From Chryseobacterium cucumeris (GTDB lineage: Bacteria > Bacteroidota > Bacteroidia > Flavobacteriales > Weeksellaceae), in contig NZ_CP068760.1 in NCBI RefSeq assembly GCF_016775705.1, forward strand, positions 744,001 to 808,000: a stretch of DNA of 64,000 nt. The letters are read 5' to 3'. The notes below the pieces were generated by a model. That model was not told where the DNA came from and did no database searches. It was given only the letters and a program-made list of their open reading frames with translations. Below are positions 45,706 to 56,500 of this stretch, piece by piece (positions within the stretch are counted from its first letter, which is position 1; each line of letters opens with the position of its first letter). A program made the position numbers and the translations under genes.

Positions 45706-47964
45706 ATGAATAAAAATCTATTATTGTATTTATCTGTTTTTTTACTCTGTATAGCCGGGAAGTCCTTTGCCCAGACTTATCAGCTTATCGGAAACCCGGT
45801 AACAACAACCGGATGGACCATGGTTTCTCCCACCCAGGTAAACACAGATTTTATTCAGCTTACACCGGATACCAACAACCAGTCCGGTTCTATCAGGCTG
45901 AATGACCCCATCAATTTAAAATATTGCGACAAATGGAGAGTAGAATTTGATTTCAGAATGGACTCCAACCAAACCTCCAACGGTGATGGAATTGCCTTCT
46001 GGTATCTCGCTAACCCTCCTGTTGCCAGCGTATTAGGATCCGGACTTGGGGTATCTCAAAATGCAGTGGGTCTTGTGGTAGGGCTTGACACTTACAACAA
46101 TACCACAACTGCTACCATGAGCAAGGTTCATGTGGCTTACGGGCAGGTTCAAAATACAACAGACACCAATAACGTTGAGTTCTTTAACGTTCCCGGAAGT
46201 TCTTTCCATTCACCGGATCTGAATACTACACAACCGTTTCAGGGAACCACTTTTAAACATGTGGAAGTGACAGCACAGGTAGATCCCGCAGCTCCTACCA
46301 GCTGGATCATAAAAATAACAATAGACGGTAATGTAATTTGTAATCAGTCTTTTGCGCCTTCAGGCACTGCTGCTGCAATGACAGTAGGATATTTTGGTTT
46401 TTCAGCATCTACAGGAGGAGCAAGATCAAGACATTCCATTAAAAATGTAAAAATTTATACGGATAAAGTTCCTATTTTACAGGATTCAGCAACACAGTCA
46501 TTCTGCCCCAACCCTACAACCGGATATGGATCTGTAAACCTGACTACTTTCAACTCACAATTTGTCAGCAACCCTTCCAATTATACATTTACCTATTATC
46601 CGTTTGGAAGTTCTACACCTATTGCTAATCCTGCCAATTACCAGTTCAATGCCAACACAACGGTTACAGTGGTTATTAAAGATAATGCAGGGCTGCTTTG
46701 TGATAACCCGGATGGTAAAATTTTATTGGTTCTAGCTCCTTTCAAAGCGGAAGACAAAACGATTACGGTATGTAACAATAACAAAGCAGGAACAGCCACT
46801 TTCAACCTGAATACAGCAAATGTTACAGGTGTTCCCGGTGCTGTTAAAAAATACTACAAAACGTTGGCAGATCTTAATGCAGATACGAATGAAATTCAAA
46901 ATCCCGGCAACTACTTCTCTGCTCCCGGAGAAGTATATGTAAAAGTAACAACCCCTCAGGGATGTACAGGTACAGCTAAAATTACACTGGCATTCTATCC
47001 GGATACCCCTGTGAAAGAAGCTACTTTAAGATCATGTTTTATTGAAAATAATATTACAAGTGCTATTTTTAATCTGACTGCCGCAGATGTTACAACCTTA
47101 GGTACTGGTGCTGCCAAAAAATATTACACCTCTATAGCGAATGCTCTGGACGGAGTCAATGAAATCATGAATCCTCTTCAGTATTTATCTACAACTACTG
47201 CCGTGTATGCTAAAGTAACGGATGCCAACGGCTGTTTTAATATTGCTAAAATAAACCTTATTGTATTACCTCCTGTAACGTCTTCTGTCCTCAAAGACAA
47301 AACCATCTGTATCGGAGAAAAAACAGATCTGGATGCAGGACCTGGATTTGACGGCTATGAATGGAGCACGGGAGCAACAACTTCATCGATTAAAGATGTA
47401 GGAGTAGGTCCTTATTGGGTAAAATTGAAAACCGGCAACTGCATCACTACGCAGACTGTTAATGTAAAAGCATCTGCAAATCCTGTAATCTCCAGCATCG
47501 ATATTGACAACAATACGATCACTGTCAATGTAGCAGGAGGAACACCTCCATATCAGTTTTCTCTGGATGGAGTGAACTGGCAGCCTGGCAATATATTCAC
47601 AGGTTTAGCAAGAGGCGAAGTAAGAGTGTATGTAAAAGATTTTTACAACTGCACCCCTGTTGAAGTTCAGATTACCGTTCCTAACCTGATTAACGCCATC
47701 ACTCCAAACGGGGACAACGTAAATGATGTTATTGACTATTCAGCGCTGGCTTACAAAAAGAATCTTGTATTCATCGTTTACGACCGATATGGCAATAAAT
47801 TGTATGAAGCCGGAAAAATGAGAAATTTCACCTGGGACGGCACAGCTTCCGGTAAAAAGGTTCTTACAGGAACTTACTGGTACACCATTTCATGGAACGA
47901 AAACAATAAAGACAATACTGAAACAAAATACTCAGGCTGGGTATTGGTTAAAAACAGAGAATAA
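45706..47964 (+). CDS. T9SS type B adhesin with L-type lectin domain (N-type B, C-type 2)
   Basis: 752 residues. The signal peptide ends S-F-A-Q. An L-type lectin-like domain covers about residues 24-255: W-R-V-E-F-D-F-R-M, G-D-G-I-A-F-W-Y-L, G-L-V-V-G-L-D-T-Y-N-N and F-G-F-S-A-S-T-G-G. Middle repeats follow (C-N-N-N-K-A-G-T-A-T-F-N-L and D-A-G-P-G-F-D-G-Y-E-W-S-T-G). The C-terminal type B sorting domain has I-T-P-N-G-D-N-V-N-D and V-Y-D-R-Y-G-N-K-L-Y, matching the 41113 copy. The lectin domain suggests sugar binding at the cell surface. The ligand is unknown. Confidence 0.93.
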   Translation: MNKNLLLYLSVFLLCIAGKSFAQTYQLIGNPVTTTGWTMVSPTQVNTDFIQLTPDTNNQSGSIRLNDPINLKYCDKWRVEFDFRMDSNQTSNGDGIAFWYLANPPVASVLGSGLGVSQNAVGLVVGLDTYNNTTTATMSKVHVAYGQVQNTTDTNNVEFFNVPGSSFHSPDLNTTQPFQGTTFKHVEVTAQVDPAAPTSWIIKITIDGNVICNQSFAPSGTAAAMTVGYFGFSASTGGARSRHSIKNVKIYTDKVPILQDSATQSFCPNPTTGYGSVNLTTFNSQFVSNPSNYTFTYYPFGSSTPIANPANYQFNANTTVTVVIKDNAGLLCDNPDGKILLVLAPFKAEDKTITVCNNNKAGTATFNLNTANVTGVPGAVKKYYKTLADLNADTNEIQNPGNYFSAPGEVYVKVTTPQGCTGTAKITLAFYPDTPVKEATLRSCFIENNITSAIFNLTAADVTTLGTGAAKKYYTSIANALDGVNEIMNPLQYLSTTTAVYAKVTDANGCFNIAKINLIVLPPVTSSVLKDKTICIGEKTDLDAGPGFDGYEWSTGATTSSIKDVGVGPYWVKLKTGNCITTQTVNVKASANPVISSIDIDNNTITVNVAGGTPPYQFSLDGVNWQPGNIFTGLARGEVRVYVKDFYNCTPVEVQITVPNLINAITPNGDNVNDVIDYSALAYKKNLVFIVYDRYGNKLYEAGKMRNFTWDGTASGKKVLTGTYWYTISWNENNKDNTETKYSGWVLVKNRE

Positions 47965-48122
47965 AATTACTATCAGAAACTACCTCATTTGGGGTAGTTT
48001 CGGTGTTAAAAAACAGAATTTGCCCAAACAGAGATTGGGATCAGATATTGATTTCTCAACGGTAATTTAAATTTAAAAACAATTTTATATCAAAAAAACA
48101 ATAACATCATAATCCATCCACT

Positions 48123-50381
48123 ATGAAAAAAGATATACTCATTTTTTTACTGACTATCTTATTATGCCTGCCGGGAAGGTTTCTTTCGCAAACCTATCAA
48201 CTTACCGGAAACCCTGTAAATACAACGGGCTGGGATCTTGTCTCTGATGCTGTAGTAAGCGGAGACTTTGTAAGACTGACAACTGATCAGACCAGCAGAT
48301 ATGGGGCTGTAAAATTATCCACTCCTATCACTCTGAGCTATTGTGATAAGTGGAAAGTGGAATTCGATTTCAGAATTGACGGAAACGGAACCACTCAGTT
48401 TGGAAAAGGAGACGGTTTTACCTTCTGGTATCTTGCTAATCCACCAACAGGTTTTGTATCAGGAGGAGGTCTGGGAATTCCAGCCAACGCTTCCGGGCTC
48501 ATGGTTGGTTTTGATATCTTCAACAATACCACTGAAGGCCAGATGAGTAAAGTTCACATTCTTTATGGTACCAATAATACAGCCGGGAACAATATTGAGT
48601 TCAACACGACTCCGGGAAGTACTTTTCACTCTCCGGATCTTATTGCTACCAATCCGTTTGTAGGAGATACTTACAGACATGTTGAGGTAAATGGAGAAAC
48701 AGATCTTACCAACCCGACAAACTGGATTATCAAAGTGAGAATAAACGGTGTTCTTATTGTAGATCAGTCTTTTGCTCCTTCCGGAGGTGCCGTGGGAATG
48801 TCACAGGGATATTTTGGCTTCTCTGCAGCAACCGGAGGTGCCAGCGCAAGACATTCTATTAAAAACGTTAAGGTATTTGTGGATAAAGTTCCTATCCTAA
48901 GCAATACCATAACGCCTTTTGTATGTACAAATCCTGCTACAGGAAATGGTACAGTAGACCTTACTTCTTATAATTCCCAATTTGTAAATAATCCCGGAAA
49001 TTATATTTTTACATATTATGTATTAGGAAGCTCAACGCCTATCGCAAATCCTTCAAGTTTCCAATATTCAGGAAATACGACAATCAAAGTGGTAGTTAAG
49101 GATCCTACTTCTACTCTTTGTGATAATGGTGACGGTGTTATCCAGCTTAATCCTACACCATTTGCAGCAACAGATGCCAGTCTGACCGGATGTAATAACA
49201 ACAATGCCGGGACAGCAACATTTGATCTCAACACGGCTGCTGTAACAACTGTTGCCGGAGTTACCAAAGAATTCTACCCTACCTTATACGACCTTAATAA
49301 CGGTACGAACCAGATAACAAACCCTTCTGCCTATGCGTCTGCAGCAGCAACAATATATGTAAAAGTAACGACTCCTCAGGGATGTGTGAGTACTTCTAAA
49401 ATCACATTGAACATTTACCCTATTGTGGTTGTGAATGATGTTGAAATAAAATCCTGCTTTATCGAAACCAATCCGTCTATGGCATCCTTTAATCTTACAG
49501 GAGCTGTCGTTTCTCAGGGTGGACTTACAAAAGAATATTATCCGTCCCTGGCAGACGCTATCAGTGGAACCAATGCAATATCTACTCCGGCAGCATACAT
49601 TGCTCCTAACGGTGTGGTTTATATTAAAGTATTCAGCTCAAACGGATGTTATTCTATTGCTAAAGTTACACTAACTGTCATCCCTCCTGTTTATTCAAGA
49701 ACTTTGCTAGACAAGACAATTTGTATAGAAAATACAACTACTTTAGATGCAGGCGCAGGTTTCAAAAGCTACGAATGGAGCACAGGAGCTACTACTCAAT
49801 CTATCAAAAATGTAGGAGTAGGTACTTACTGGGTAAAACTTAAAACCGGAGATTGTGTTGCAACACAGAAAGTAACAGTATACCCTTCCGACAATCCGGT
49901 TATTACAACGGTTGACATTTCGGGAAGCACGGTAACAGTATATGCCAATGGCGGAACTCCTCCTTATCAGTATTCTATGGATAATATCAACTGGCAGGAT
50001 TCCAATGTGTTTACCAATATTACCAGAGGAGAAGCAAAAGTGTATGTCAGAGACGGTTATAACTGCGTTCCTGTTGAAGTCAATATTACAGTACCTAACC
50101 TTATCAATATCATTACACCTAACGATGACGGCAAGAATGATTTTATAGATTATTCAGCTTTGGCCAATAAACAAAACCTGGAAATAGCCATTTTCGACAG
50201 GTATGGTTACAAAATGTTCCAGGCCGATAAAACCAATGGTTACAAATGGGCAGGAACTACCAATGGAAGTAAAAAAGTTCCTACAGGAAACTATTGGTAT
50301 TCTGTTTCATGGAATGAAAATAATAAAAACAGTACTCCGATAAAATTCTCAGGCTGGATTGTTGTAAAAAACAGAGAATAA
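48123..50381 (+). CDS. T9SS type B adhesin with L-type lectin domain (N-type B, C-type 1)
   Basis: 752 residues, same length as the preceding paralog. The signal peptide ends R-F-L-S-Q. Lectin domain: W-K-V-E-F-D-F-R-I, G-D-G-F-T-F-W-Y-L, G-L-M-V-G-F-D-I-F-N-N, F-G-F-S-A-A-T-G-G. Repeats hold C-N-N-N-N-A-G-T-A-T-F-D-L and D-A-G-A-G-F-K-S-Y-E-W-S-T-G. The sorting domain (I-T-P-N-D-D-G-K-N-D, F-D-R-Y-G-Y-K-M-F, N-G-Y-K-W-A-G) resembles that of 38937 rather than that of its neighbour. A strong terminator follows at 50406. Confidence 0.93.
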   Translation: MKKDILIFLLTILLCLPGRFLSQTYQLTGNPVNTTGWDLVSDAVVSGDFVRLTTDQTSRYGAVKLSTPITLSYCDKWKVEFDFRIDGNGTTQFGKGDGFTFWYLANPPTGFVSGGGLGIPANASGLMVGFDIFNNTTEGQMSKVHILYGTNNTAGNNIEFNTTPGSTFHSPDLIATNPFVGDTYRHVEVNGETDLTNPTNWIIKVRINGVLIVDQSFAPSGGAVGMSQGYFGFSAATGGASARHSIKNVKVFVDKVPILSNTITPFVCTNPATGNGTVDLTSYNSQFVNNPGNYIFTYYVLGSSTPIANPSSFQYSGNTTIKVVVKDPTSTLCDNGDGVIQLNPTPFAATDASLTGCNNNNAGTATFDLNTAAVTTVAGVTKEFYPTLYDLNNGTNQITNPSAYASAAATIYVKVTTPQGCVSTSKITLNIYPIVVVNDVEIKSCFIETNPSMASFNLTGAVVSQGGLTKEYYPSLADAISGTNAISTPAAYIAPNGVVYIKVFSSNGCYSIAKVTLTVIPPVYSRTLLDKTICIENTTTLDAGAGFKSYEWSTGATTQSIKNVGVGTYWVKLKTGDCVATQKVTVYPSDNPVITTVDISGSTVTVYANGGTPPYQYSMDNINWQDSNVFTNITRGEAKVYVRDGYNCVPVEVNITVPNLINIITPNDDGKNDFIDYSALANKQNLEIAIFDRYGYKMFQADKTNGYKWAGTTNGSKKVPTGNYWYSVSWNENNKNSTPIKFSGWIVVKNRE

Positions 50382-50405
50382 TTACACTTTCCAAAACATC
50401 AAAAG

Positions 50406-50435
50406 AATCACCCCGCCGGCCGGGGTGATTTTTTT
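50406..50435 (+). terminator. Intrinsic terminator closing the adhesin array
   Basis: A perfect 10-base-pair GC-rich stem (AATCACCCCG / CGGGGTGATT) with a 5-base loop and a T run. Confidence 0.9.
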
Positions 50436-50466
50436 GTATGAACAGGCAGGAGATATTTCATTTTAA

Positions 50467-50553
50467 AGACTCTTTATTCATATTCAATGCTTAAATTTGT
50501 CGTATGAATTATTTGGAAGCTTTAAGCAGAATAAATTTCATCAAAAAATTTAC
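50467..50553 (+). repeat. Left direct repeat: promoter and 5' end of the nitroreductase gene
   Basis: Bases 50504-50531 are identical over 28 bases to 58708-58735, the first codons of the nitroreductase gene. About 24 bases upstream agree at 20 positions, including the TAAATTTG promoter element; weaker similarity continues for about 20 bases on each side. The repeat lies at the left edge of the lanthipeptide island. It leaves a 19-codon frame (50504-50563) whose first nine residues are M-N-Y-L-E-A-L-S-R. Confidence 0.85.
50492..50499 (+). promoter_or_regulatory. Captured -7 promoter element (TAAATTTG) at the left island edge
   Basis: An exact TAnnTTTG match, the duplicate of the nitroreductase promoter. 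It points into the nucleotidyltransferase gene and probably drives it. Confidence 0.5.
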
Positions 50554-50563
50554 ATGGATTTAA
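50504..50563 (+). pseudogene. Nitroreductase 5' fragment, 19 codons
   Basis: A truncated copy of the nitroreductase start: nine residues identical to the intact gene at 58708, then a diverged stretch and a stop at 50561-50563. The stop overlaps the ATG of the nucleotidyltransferase (50554), so ribosomes finishing the fragment could reinitiate there. It could act as a leader peptide by accident of insertion. Confidence 0.65.
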
Positions 50564-51297
50564 AGAGTTTAGAAGAAAAAATTATTTCGAATTTTAAGGC
50601 AGAAAATATACATGGGATTCTTCTTGCAGGAAGCTATGCTACAAATACACAAACTGAAGATTCTGATATTGACATTAGACTTATTTTCAGCAATGACAGG
50701 AAACATACTGTGAAAGGAATAAAATATATTGATGGACTAAAAATCTCATACTTTGGAGAAAACGCAGACAGGGTAAGGAGAAGAATGTCTGTTGACTTTT
50801 CAAGAAACAGCCGTTTTGAAGCAAGATTATTTGCTTTAGGCAAGATTTTATATGATTGTGAAGGAAGCGTTGAAGAATTAGTGCAATATGCTAAAATTTT
50901 CATGGAAAATTCTTTTCAAAAAAAATTAACTCAAGACGACGTTATTTTAAAAATGTACTCATTGCATGTACGTCATGAATCTCTGTCAAATACTACAGTT
51001 TCAAGCCCTATATATGTGTACAACTATATATCTTTTATGAAAGCAGTTCTTGTTACCTATTCAGCTATTCTTAATTACGAAACAATAATTGATATTAAAC
51101 CTGATAAGATATTGACCAATACCACTTACCGGGAAATCAATCAATGGAAAGATTTTCCTGATCAGGATTTTGTTGAATTATGGATAAAGGCAATATCTGA
51201 AATAACCCCTAATAAATTAGAGGTTATTTATCAATATTTACAATCTAAAACTTTAGTTATTGAAAGAAAAGATTTTGAAGTGGTTTATAGGGATTAA
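50554..51297 (+). CDS. Nucleotidyltransferase-domain protein
   Basis: 247 residues from ATG 50554. An in-frame TTG at 50497 would place the start inside the duplicated nitroreductase promoter and is rejected. Residues about 20-45 hold the polymerase-beta-type motif G-I-L-L-A-G-S-Y-A-T-N-T-Q-T-E-D-S-D-I-D-I-R-L in two parts: the G-S loop, and D-x-D about ten residues later. The remaining 170 residues are helical and Leu/Ile/Tyr-rich. The family includes antibiotic adenylyltransferases and MNT antitoxins; the substrate here is unknown. It ends tail-to-tail with the lanthipeptide exporter gene, overlapping by 4 bases. Confidence 0.82.
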   Translation: MDLKSLEEKIISNFKAENIHGILLAGSYATNTQTEDSDIDIRLIFSNDRKHTVKGIKYIDGLKISYFGENADRVRRRMSVDFSRNSRFEARLFALGKILYDCEGSVEELVQYAKIFMENSFQKKLTQDDVILKMYSLHVRHESLSNTTVSSPIYVYNYISFMKAVLVTYSAILNYETIIDIKPDKILTNTTYREINQWKDFPDQDFVELWIKAISEITPNKLEVIYQYLQSKTLVIERKDFEVVYRD

Positions 51298-53507
51298 TTC
51301 AAATCAAGTTGGTTTTTAATTAGCTCAAAATAAGCTCCTTTGGCGTTGACAAGCTCATTATGTGAGCCTTCTTCAATAACCTTCCCTTTATCTAATACTA
51401 TAATTTTATCTGCATTCTTTACAGTAGAAAGGCGGTGCGCTACAATCACGGCTGTTCTTCCTTTGAAAAACTGATTTAAATTATCAATAATCACTTTTTC
51501 ATTATTGGCATCTAAAGAACTTGTTGCTTCATCAAAAAAAATAAAATCAGGAGCTTTATAAACAGCCCTTGCTATAAATAACCTTTGTCTCTGTCCACCA
51601 CTTATCCCTACTCCTTCGTTTCCAATTTTAGTATTATAGCCCAGAGGTAAGCTTTCTATAAATTCTCTCACATTGGCAACATTTACGGCATTAGCAAGTC
51701 TTTTCTTATCTATATGATCATCTCCTACTGCTATGTTATCTGCCACTGTATCATTAAATACATATCCGTCTTGCATTACAATACCAACATTCTCTCTCCA
51801 CATTCCCGGAGAAATTCTGCTAAAATCTGCTGTATCAATTTTTATATTCCCCTCCTGAGGCTCATAAAATTTCAGCAATAACTTAATAAGGGTTGATTTC
51901 CCACTTCCACTTGCACCAACAATAGCTGTAGTTTTTTGATAAGGAATTATAAGGTTTAAATTTTCAAAAATATTTTTATACCCGCCAACATATTTATAAC
52001 TGACGTTATTTAAAACAATATCTCCTCTTGGCACCTCATACAAGTAATGTTCAGTATTGCTTTCTTCATTATCTTTCTCATGTATTTCATTTAATCTCTC
52101 CAGAGAAATATTTGCATCCTGTAATTGTTTTACAAACGAAACTACCTGTCCAATAGGTCCATTCAACTGTCCTATAATGTATTGGATAGACATCATCATT
52201 CCTAAGGTAATTTCGCCATCTACAACTAATTTCGCAGATAAGAAGCTGATTACCATATCTTTCATTTGGTTAATAAATCCTCCTCCTATTGACTGCCATT
52301 GTTCCAACTTTAGTCCCTGTATATTGAGTTTAAAAATCTGAACCTGTGTGGATTCCCAGCCCCAACGCTTTTTTTGCTCGGCGTTGTTCATTTTAATTTC
52401 CTGCATGCCGTTGATAAGTTCAATCACTTTACTCTGAGTTTCGGACAGTTGAGAGAAATTTTTATAATCCAGTTCTTTTCGCTTCTTAAGAAAAAAAAGT
52501 ACCCATGAGGTATACAAAATAGCGCCTATAGCAAAAACAATAAATAACCTGTAATCATAGAGCAGTAATATAACACTGTAAATAAAGAAGTTGACAACTG
52601 AAAAAAGGGTTGTAAGGGTTGATGTTGTTAACAGCTGCTGAATCCTTGAATGATCACCAATTCTTTGCATTAGATCTCCTGTCATTCTTGTATCAAAATA
52701 ATTAATAGGAAGCTTCATTAGCTTAATAAAGAAATCGGACACTAAAGAAATATTGATCCGGGAACTAATATGCAATAAAATCCAACTTCTTACAATTTCT
52801 ACCCCCATTCTTCCCAGGTAAAGCATAAATTGGGCAATGAGAATAAGATATATAAAATTTATATCATTATTTTGTATCCCCACATCCACTATACTCTGAG
52901 TAAGAAAAGGAAGTATTAATGACAACATACTTCCTGCTAACAAACCTATTGCCAATTGAAGTATTAATCTTTTATATTTCAATGCATAAAGACTCAGAAA
53001 CTGAATATCAAGTCTGTTTTTTTTATCATCCCAATCCGTTTCATAAAAAGCTGGGGCAGTCTCTAGAAGCAGCGCTATTCCCTCCTGAATATTTTCATCT
53101 GCATTATTTCCTATCCAACGTTTTAAAAACTCACTTTTTGTAAATGTAAGCAGCCCATAACTTGGATCGGATACATATACCATTTCATCCTTCCCCTTCT
53201 TTATCTTATATACAACAACAAAATGCCTTTTATCCCAATGGACAATACAAGGGAGAGGCACTCCGGCAGCAAGTGTCCTAAAACTAATTTTAACCCCTCG
53301 GGACCTAAATCCTATTTTTTCTGCTGCAGTGCCAAGATGCAATAAATTACTTCCAATTCTTGTTGTTTGTGTAAGATCCCTTATCCGCTGCAGATTTATG
53401 TTTTTACCATAATATTTACTAATAATCCTCAAACAAGTAGGACCGCAGTCTTTTGCGTCAGGCTGCTTATAAAAAGGAAACTTATTCAAAGTATACTTTC
53501 TGAACAT
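51294..53507 (-). CDS. Lanthipeptide ABC exporter with N-terminal C39 peptidase
   Basis: 737 residues. The C39 peptidase (about 1-135) has Q-P-D-A-K-D-C-G-P-T-C with Cys21, His95 in K-R-H-F-V-V-V-Y and Asp114 in V-S-D-P, a complete triad. A six-helix ABC transmembrane domain follows (about 175-460). The ATPase domain has Walker A G-A-S-G-S-G-K-S-T, signature G-I-S-G-G-Q-R-Q-R and Walker B F-I-F-F-D-E-A-T-S-S-L-D, with A-H-R-L-S-T as H-loop. It should cut precursors after the double-Gly leader and export the core. Its start abuts the LanB stop, so it is the last gene of the operon. Confidence 0.95.
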   Translation of the reverse strand: MFRKYTLNKFPFYKQPDAKDCGPTCLRIISKYYGKNINLQRIRDLTQTTRIGSNLLHLGTAAEKIGFRSRGVKISFRTLAAGVPLPCIVHWDKRHFVVVYKIKKGKDEMVYVSDPSYGLLTFTKSEFLKRWIGNNADENIQEGIALLLETAPAFYETDWDDKKNRLDIQFLSLYALKYKRLILQLAIGLLAGSMLSLILPFLTQSIVDVGIQNNDINFIYLILIAQFMLYLGRMGVEIVRSWILLHISSRINISLVSDFFIKLMKLPINYFDTRMTGDLMQRIGDHSRIQQLLTTSTLTTLFSVVNFFIYSVILLLYDYRLFIVFAIGAILYTSWVLFFLKKRKELDYKNFSQLSETQSKVIELINGMQEIKMNNAEQKKRWGWESTQVQIFKLNIQGLKLEQWQSIGGGFINQMKDMVISFLSAKLVVDGEITLGMMMSIQYIIGQLNGPIGQVVSFVKQLQDANISLERLNEIHEKDNEESNTEHYLYEVPRGDIVLNNVSYKYVGGYKNIFENLNLIIPYQKTTAIVGASGSGKSTLIKLLLKFYEPQEGNIKIDTADFSRISPGMWRENVGIVMQDGYVFNDTVADNIAVGDDHIDKKRLANAVNVANVREFIESLPLGYNTKIGNEGVGISGGQRQRLFIARAVYKAPDFIFFDEATSSLDANNEKVIIDNLNQFFKGRTAVIVAHRLSTVKNADKIIVLDKGKVIEEGSHNELVNAKGAYFELIKNQLDLN

Positions 53508-56500
53508 TTAATTGTTGTATAATGATACTGATTTTACTTCCCTTGCTACAATAGACTGATATTTTTTATAAAGAAAAAAGTAAACTCTAAACTCGTTAAA
53601 ACGCTGCTTTTCGGAGAATAATCTATTTACTGTCATATGAATATAACTTCCTAAAACATTAAAATATTCATCCTTGATTTCATTTTTAATGCTCAATAAA
53701 ATATTTTTTACTTCAGAGTTATTAATAACTTCAATAATAGCGGGGGTAAGTCCTTTTGAAATAGTGATATCCTTAATTCTCCGAAGTTCATCATGCAAAG
53801 AGTTCCTTAACAGTTTATCGCTTTCATAATTAAATTCTTTTGCAAAATAATTGAAATTCCGCTCAAGAAACCTTAACTTATCATGATTCATCCCTAATGT
53901 ATCCAAATACTCCTCTATTGTGAAATAACTGATCAGAAACAGATAATTATAGTTTATAGGGCTGAAAGATTTGTATAAATTATAGACAAACTTAGAATCG
54001 TGATAAAAAAATGTTTCAGAGTTGATTATATTTTTACCTTTATATCTTTCCAACTCCCTTGTATAGGTATCCTGAACCACTCCGGACACTTTACCGGATT
54101 TTATATACGTATTAAAAATTTGGCTTATACCTGTTGTAACAACAGAGATATTAGCAGGATCTTTTACATTCAAACGAATTCTAAGATGACGTTTAGGATC
54201 TGCATATCTTATGAAAAACCATTTTTCAACAAGTCCTTTCTTCACTAGTTTTTTTTCAATATAGTCTGCTATAGCCACCAAAAATTTATTGGAAAACTTA
54301 TCCCCAATATAGACTTTAAAATAAACCCACTCCGAGCCTGGAATAAATGTTCTTGTTATAGCGTCTTTGCTTGAAGCTCTTATCTTTAATGGATAATTTT
54401 TTTTGCTTTCCTTCTTGATAAAAGGCACTACTAATTCTTTACTGTACTTTGGTAAAGAATTGTCATCTGTTATTTCCAATAGACATTCATGTAAAATAAT
54501 CTGTTTATCGTTTTGATTGATATATTTTTGGAACAATTCAATTCCTAAATCGGTTGAAAAATCAAAATAAAGGATGTTATCACTCTCTTTGAAAACAACC
54601 ATATCCGTAACATTCAATTTACTTTTTATCTCAGCAAAATTCTTTTTAAACTGATCAAAATCTTTAGATTTTCTTAATTTACTAAAGTTGTTTCCTTTTA
54701 TAATCCAATAAGCTTGTTGAATAATAATCCCTTTATAGACAACTCTTGGTAAATACTCTTGTATATCCTGCACAATTCCCCAATCCCAAATAAGTTGAGA
54801 ATCAAAATTCTGAAACTGCATATCGCACAAAAAATGATAAATAGGTAATCCATTTCTTCTATAGCTATGAGCATTAGAAAGTCTTGGCTTGATAGGTTTA
54901 TTTAATTTTTCTGAAAACAAATAAAGTTCATTGTTGATCATTTGTATATATAAATCATTAACATAAACCTTTTGATTTTCAGAAAGCAGGGAATTGGCTA
55001 AAAATGGGATCTCATATTCTCCAAAATAGGGCCTAGCAATTACATTTCCTACTCTAGCTTGTGGCAAATGAACTATTTCCGCATATATATAATTATTATT
55101 TCTAGCTTCTATAATATCCACCAAATCATGAAGTTTCTCATAAAATCCCTGATGCATACCACAAAACCTTCCAGAAAGGCCTGTCATTGCAGGAGAATAT
55201 GATGTTACATGAAATAATGGCTGTTCTTTTCCCGGATATACGTTGAGCAAGTAAGTAAATCCCGGCTCTGCTGTTTCAATATTTATAACATCAGAAAAGT
55301 TCTCTTTTATATCACGATCAGTAATTTCAATTTGTTCAGAATTATTTTTTAAATATTCATGATATTTTTTTAAAGCAAAAGCAGTAAACTTTGTTTTGCC
55401 CGTTGTTTTAGATTCATAAATATCTTTTGTACTTACTGCGGATTTATATCCAATTCCAATTTCTTCATCTAATACTTCCGTAAGTTTTACTTTTCTATCT
55501 TCATATCTTTCTGAAAATGCTCTTTTAAAAATTTCAAGCTGAAAATGCTTGGGAGGATAGGATTTTGAAAAAGCTGAAAAAACAGATAGTAAATTGCCAA
55601 GGTCATGCCTTAAATCAGATGACAAAGTATAATCTTTTATAGGACTTACCACATCCAACTGTATCAGATTTTTTTCAGGGAGATTTGGCAGGAACTCTTT
55701 TAACAGTATGTATATTTTTTTATAGAATTCAATATTAGACTGCCTGGCATTAACTTTCCTTAACAAGGATTTTATCTCTTGTAAAATATTTTTCAGCAAT
55801 AAAATTTCATCATCAGTATCAGAATTAATATCTCTTAGAAATGCCAACAATACATCAAAATAATCACGACCTGTAATATTAACATCAAGATTTGTTGTTA
55901 AAAGTTTACAATCTATAAGGCGATCAATATAAACCTCAATATCTTCTTGCTCTACATCATATTGATCAAGGATTTTGTTAATCAATGTTTCATATTTGAT
56001 TCCTTTTCTGGAAATTTTAATAATAAAATTGATAAGGTCATCAGATTCTATGGAAACCAAATGATGTGTTCTCATCCCTTTTCTAAACCTATATTCTATA
56101 TATCTGTAATCATCTTTAGTTTTATAAAGACTTGTATTATTAGAAAGAATAAAGTATTTTTTAACACCTTTAATTTTTGAAATATATTCTCCTATCTGAA
56201 AAAGAACTTCCATATCCAGTTTAGGATAGTAATCTAATACTTCAGTGGCTGAATCATTTTTACATTCGCCGGAATTAAAGTTTCCTTCCCTAAAATTTGC
56301 AAATAGCCCAAAAGGTGTGGCTCTGGTCGAAGCCCTTATATAATATTTAGTCAAAGAATGCACCATTCTTTTTCTTTCTTTATCAGACAATCTGGAAGGT
56401 ACTGTTTTATATTTTATAACCTCGTTATATAAGATATCAGAAGCAAGGTATAGACCTTCTTCCAACTGGTAGTTCTCAGTAAATTGTTTTACAAGATAAT

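Noticed and set aside
47977..48001. Terminator after the 45706 adhesin gene
   Set aside because: A hairpin is present (AAACTACC facing GGTAGTTT) but no T run follows, so the call is too weak.
38937..50381. Repeated blocks considered as CRISPR or insertion-sequence repeats
   Set aside because: The repeats are protein-coding segments of paralogous adhesins with no spacer pattern or transposase.
50497..50553. TTG start extending the nucleotidyltransferase by 19 residues
   Set aside because: The extension lies inside the duplicated nitroreductase promoter and first codons, in a different frame from the nitroreductase. ATG 50554 is the natural start.
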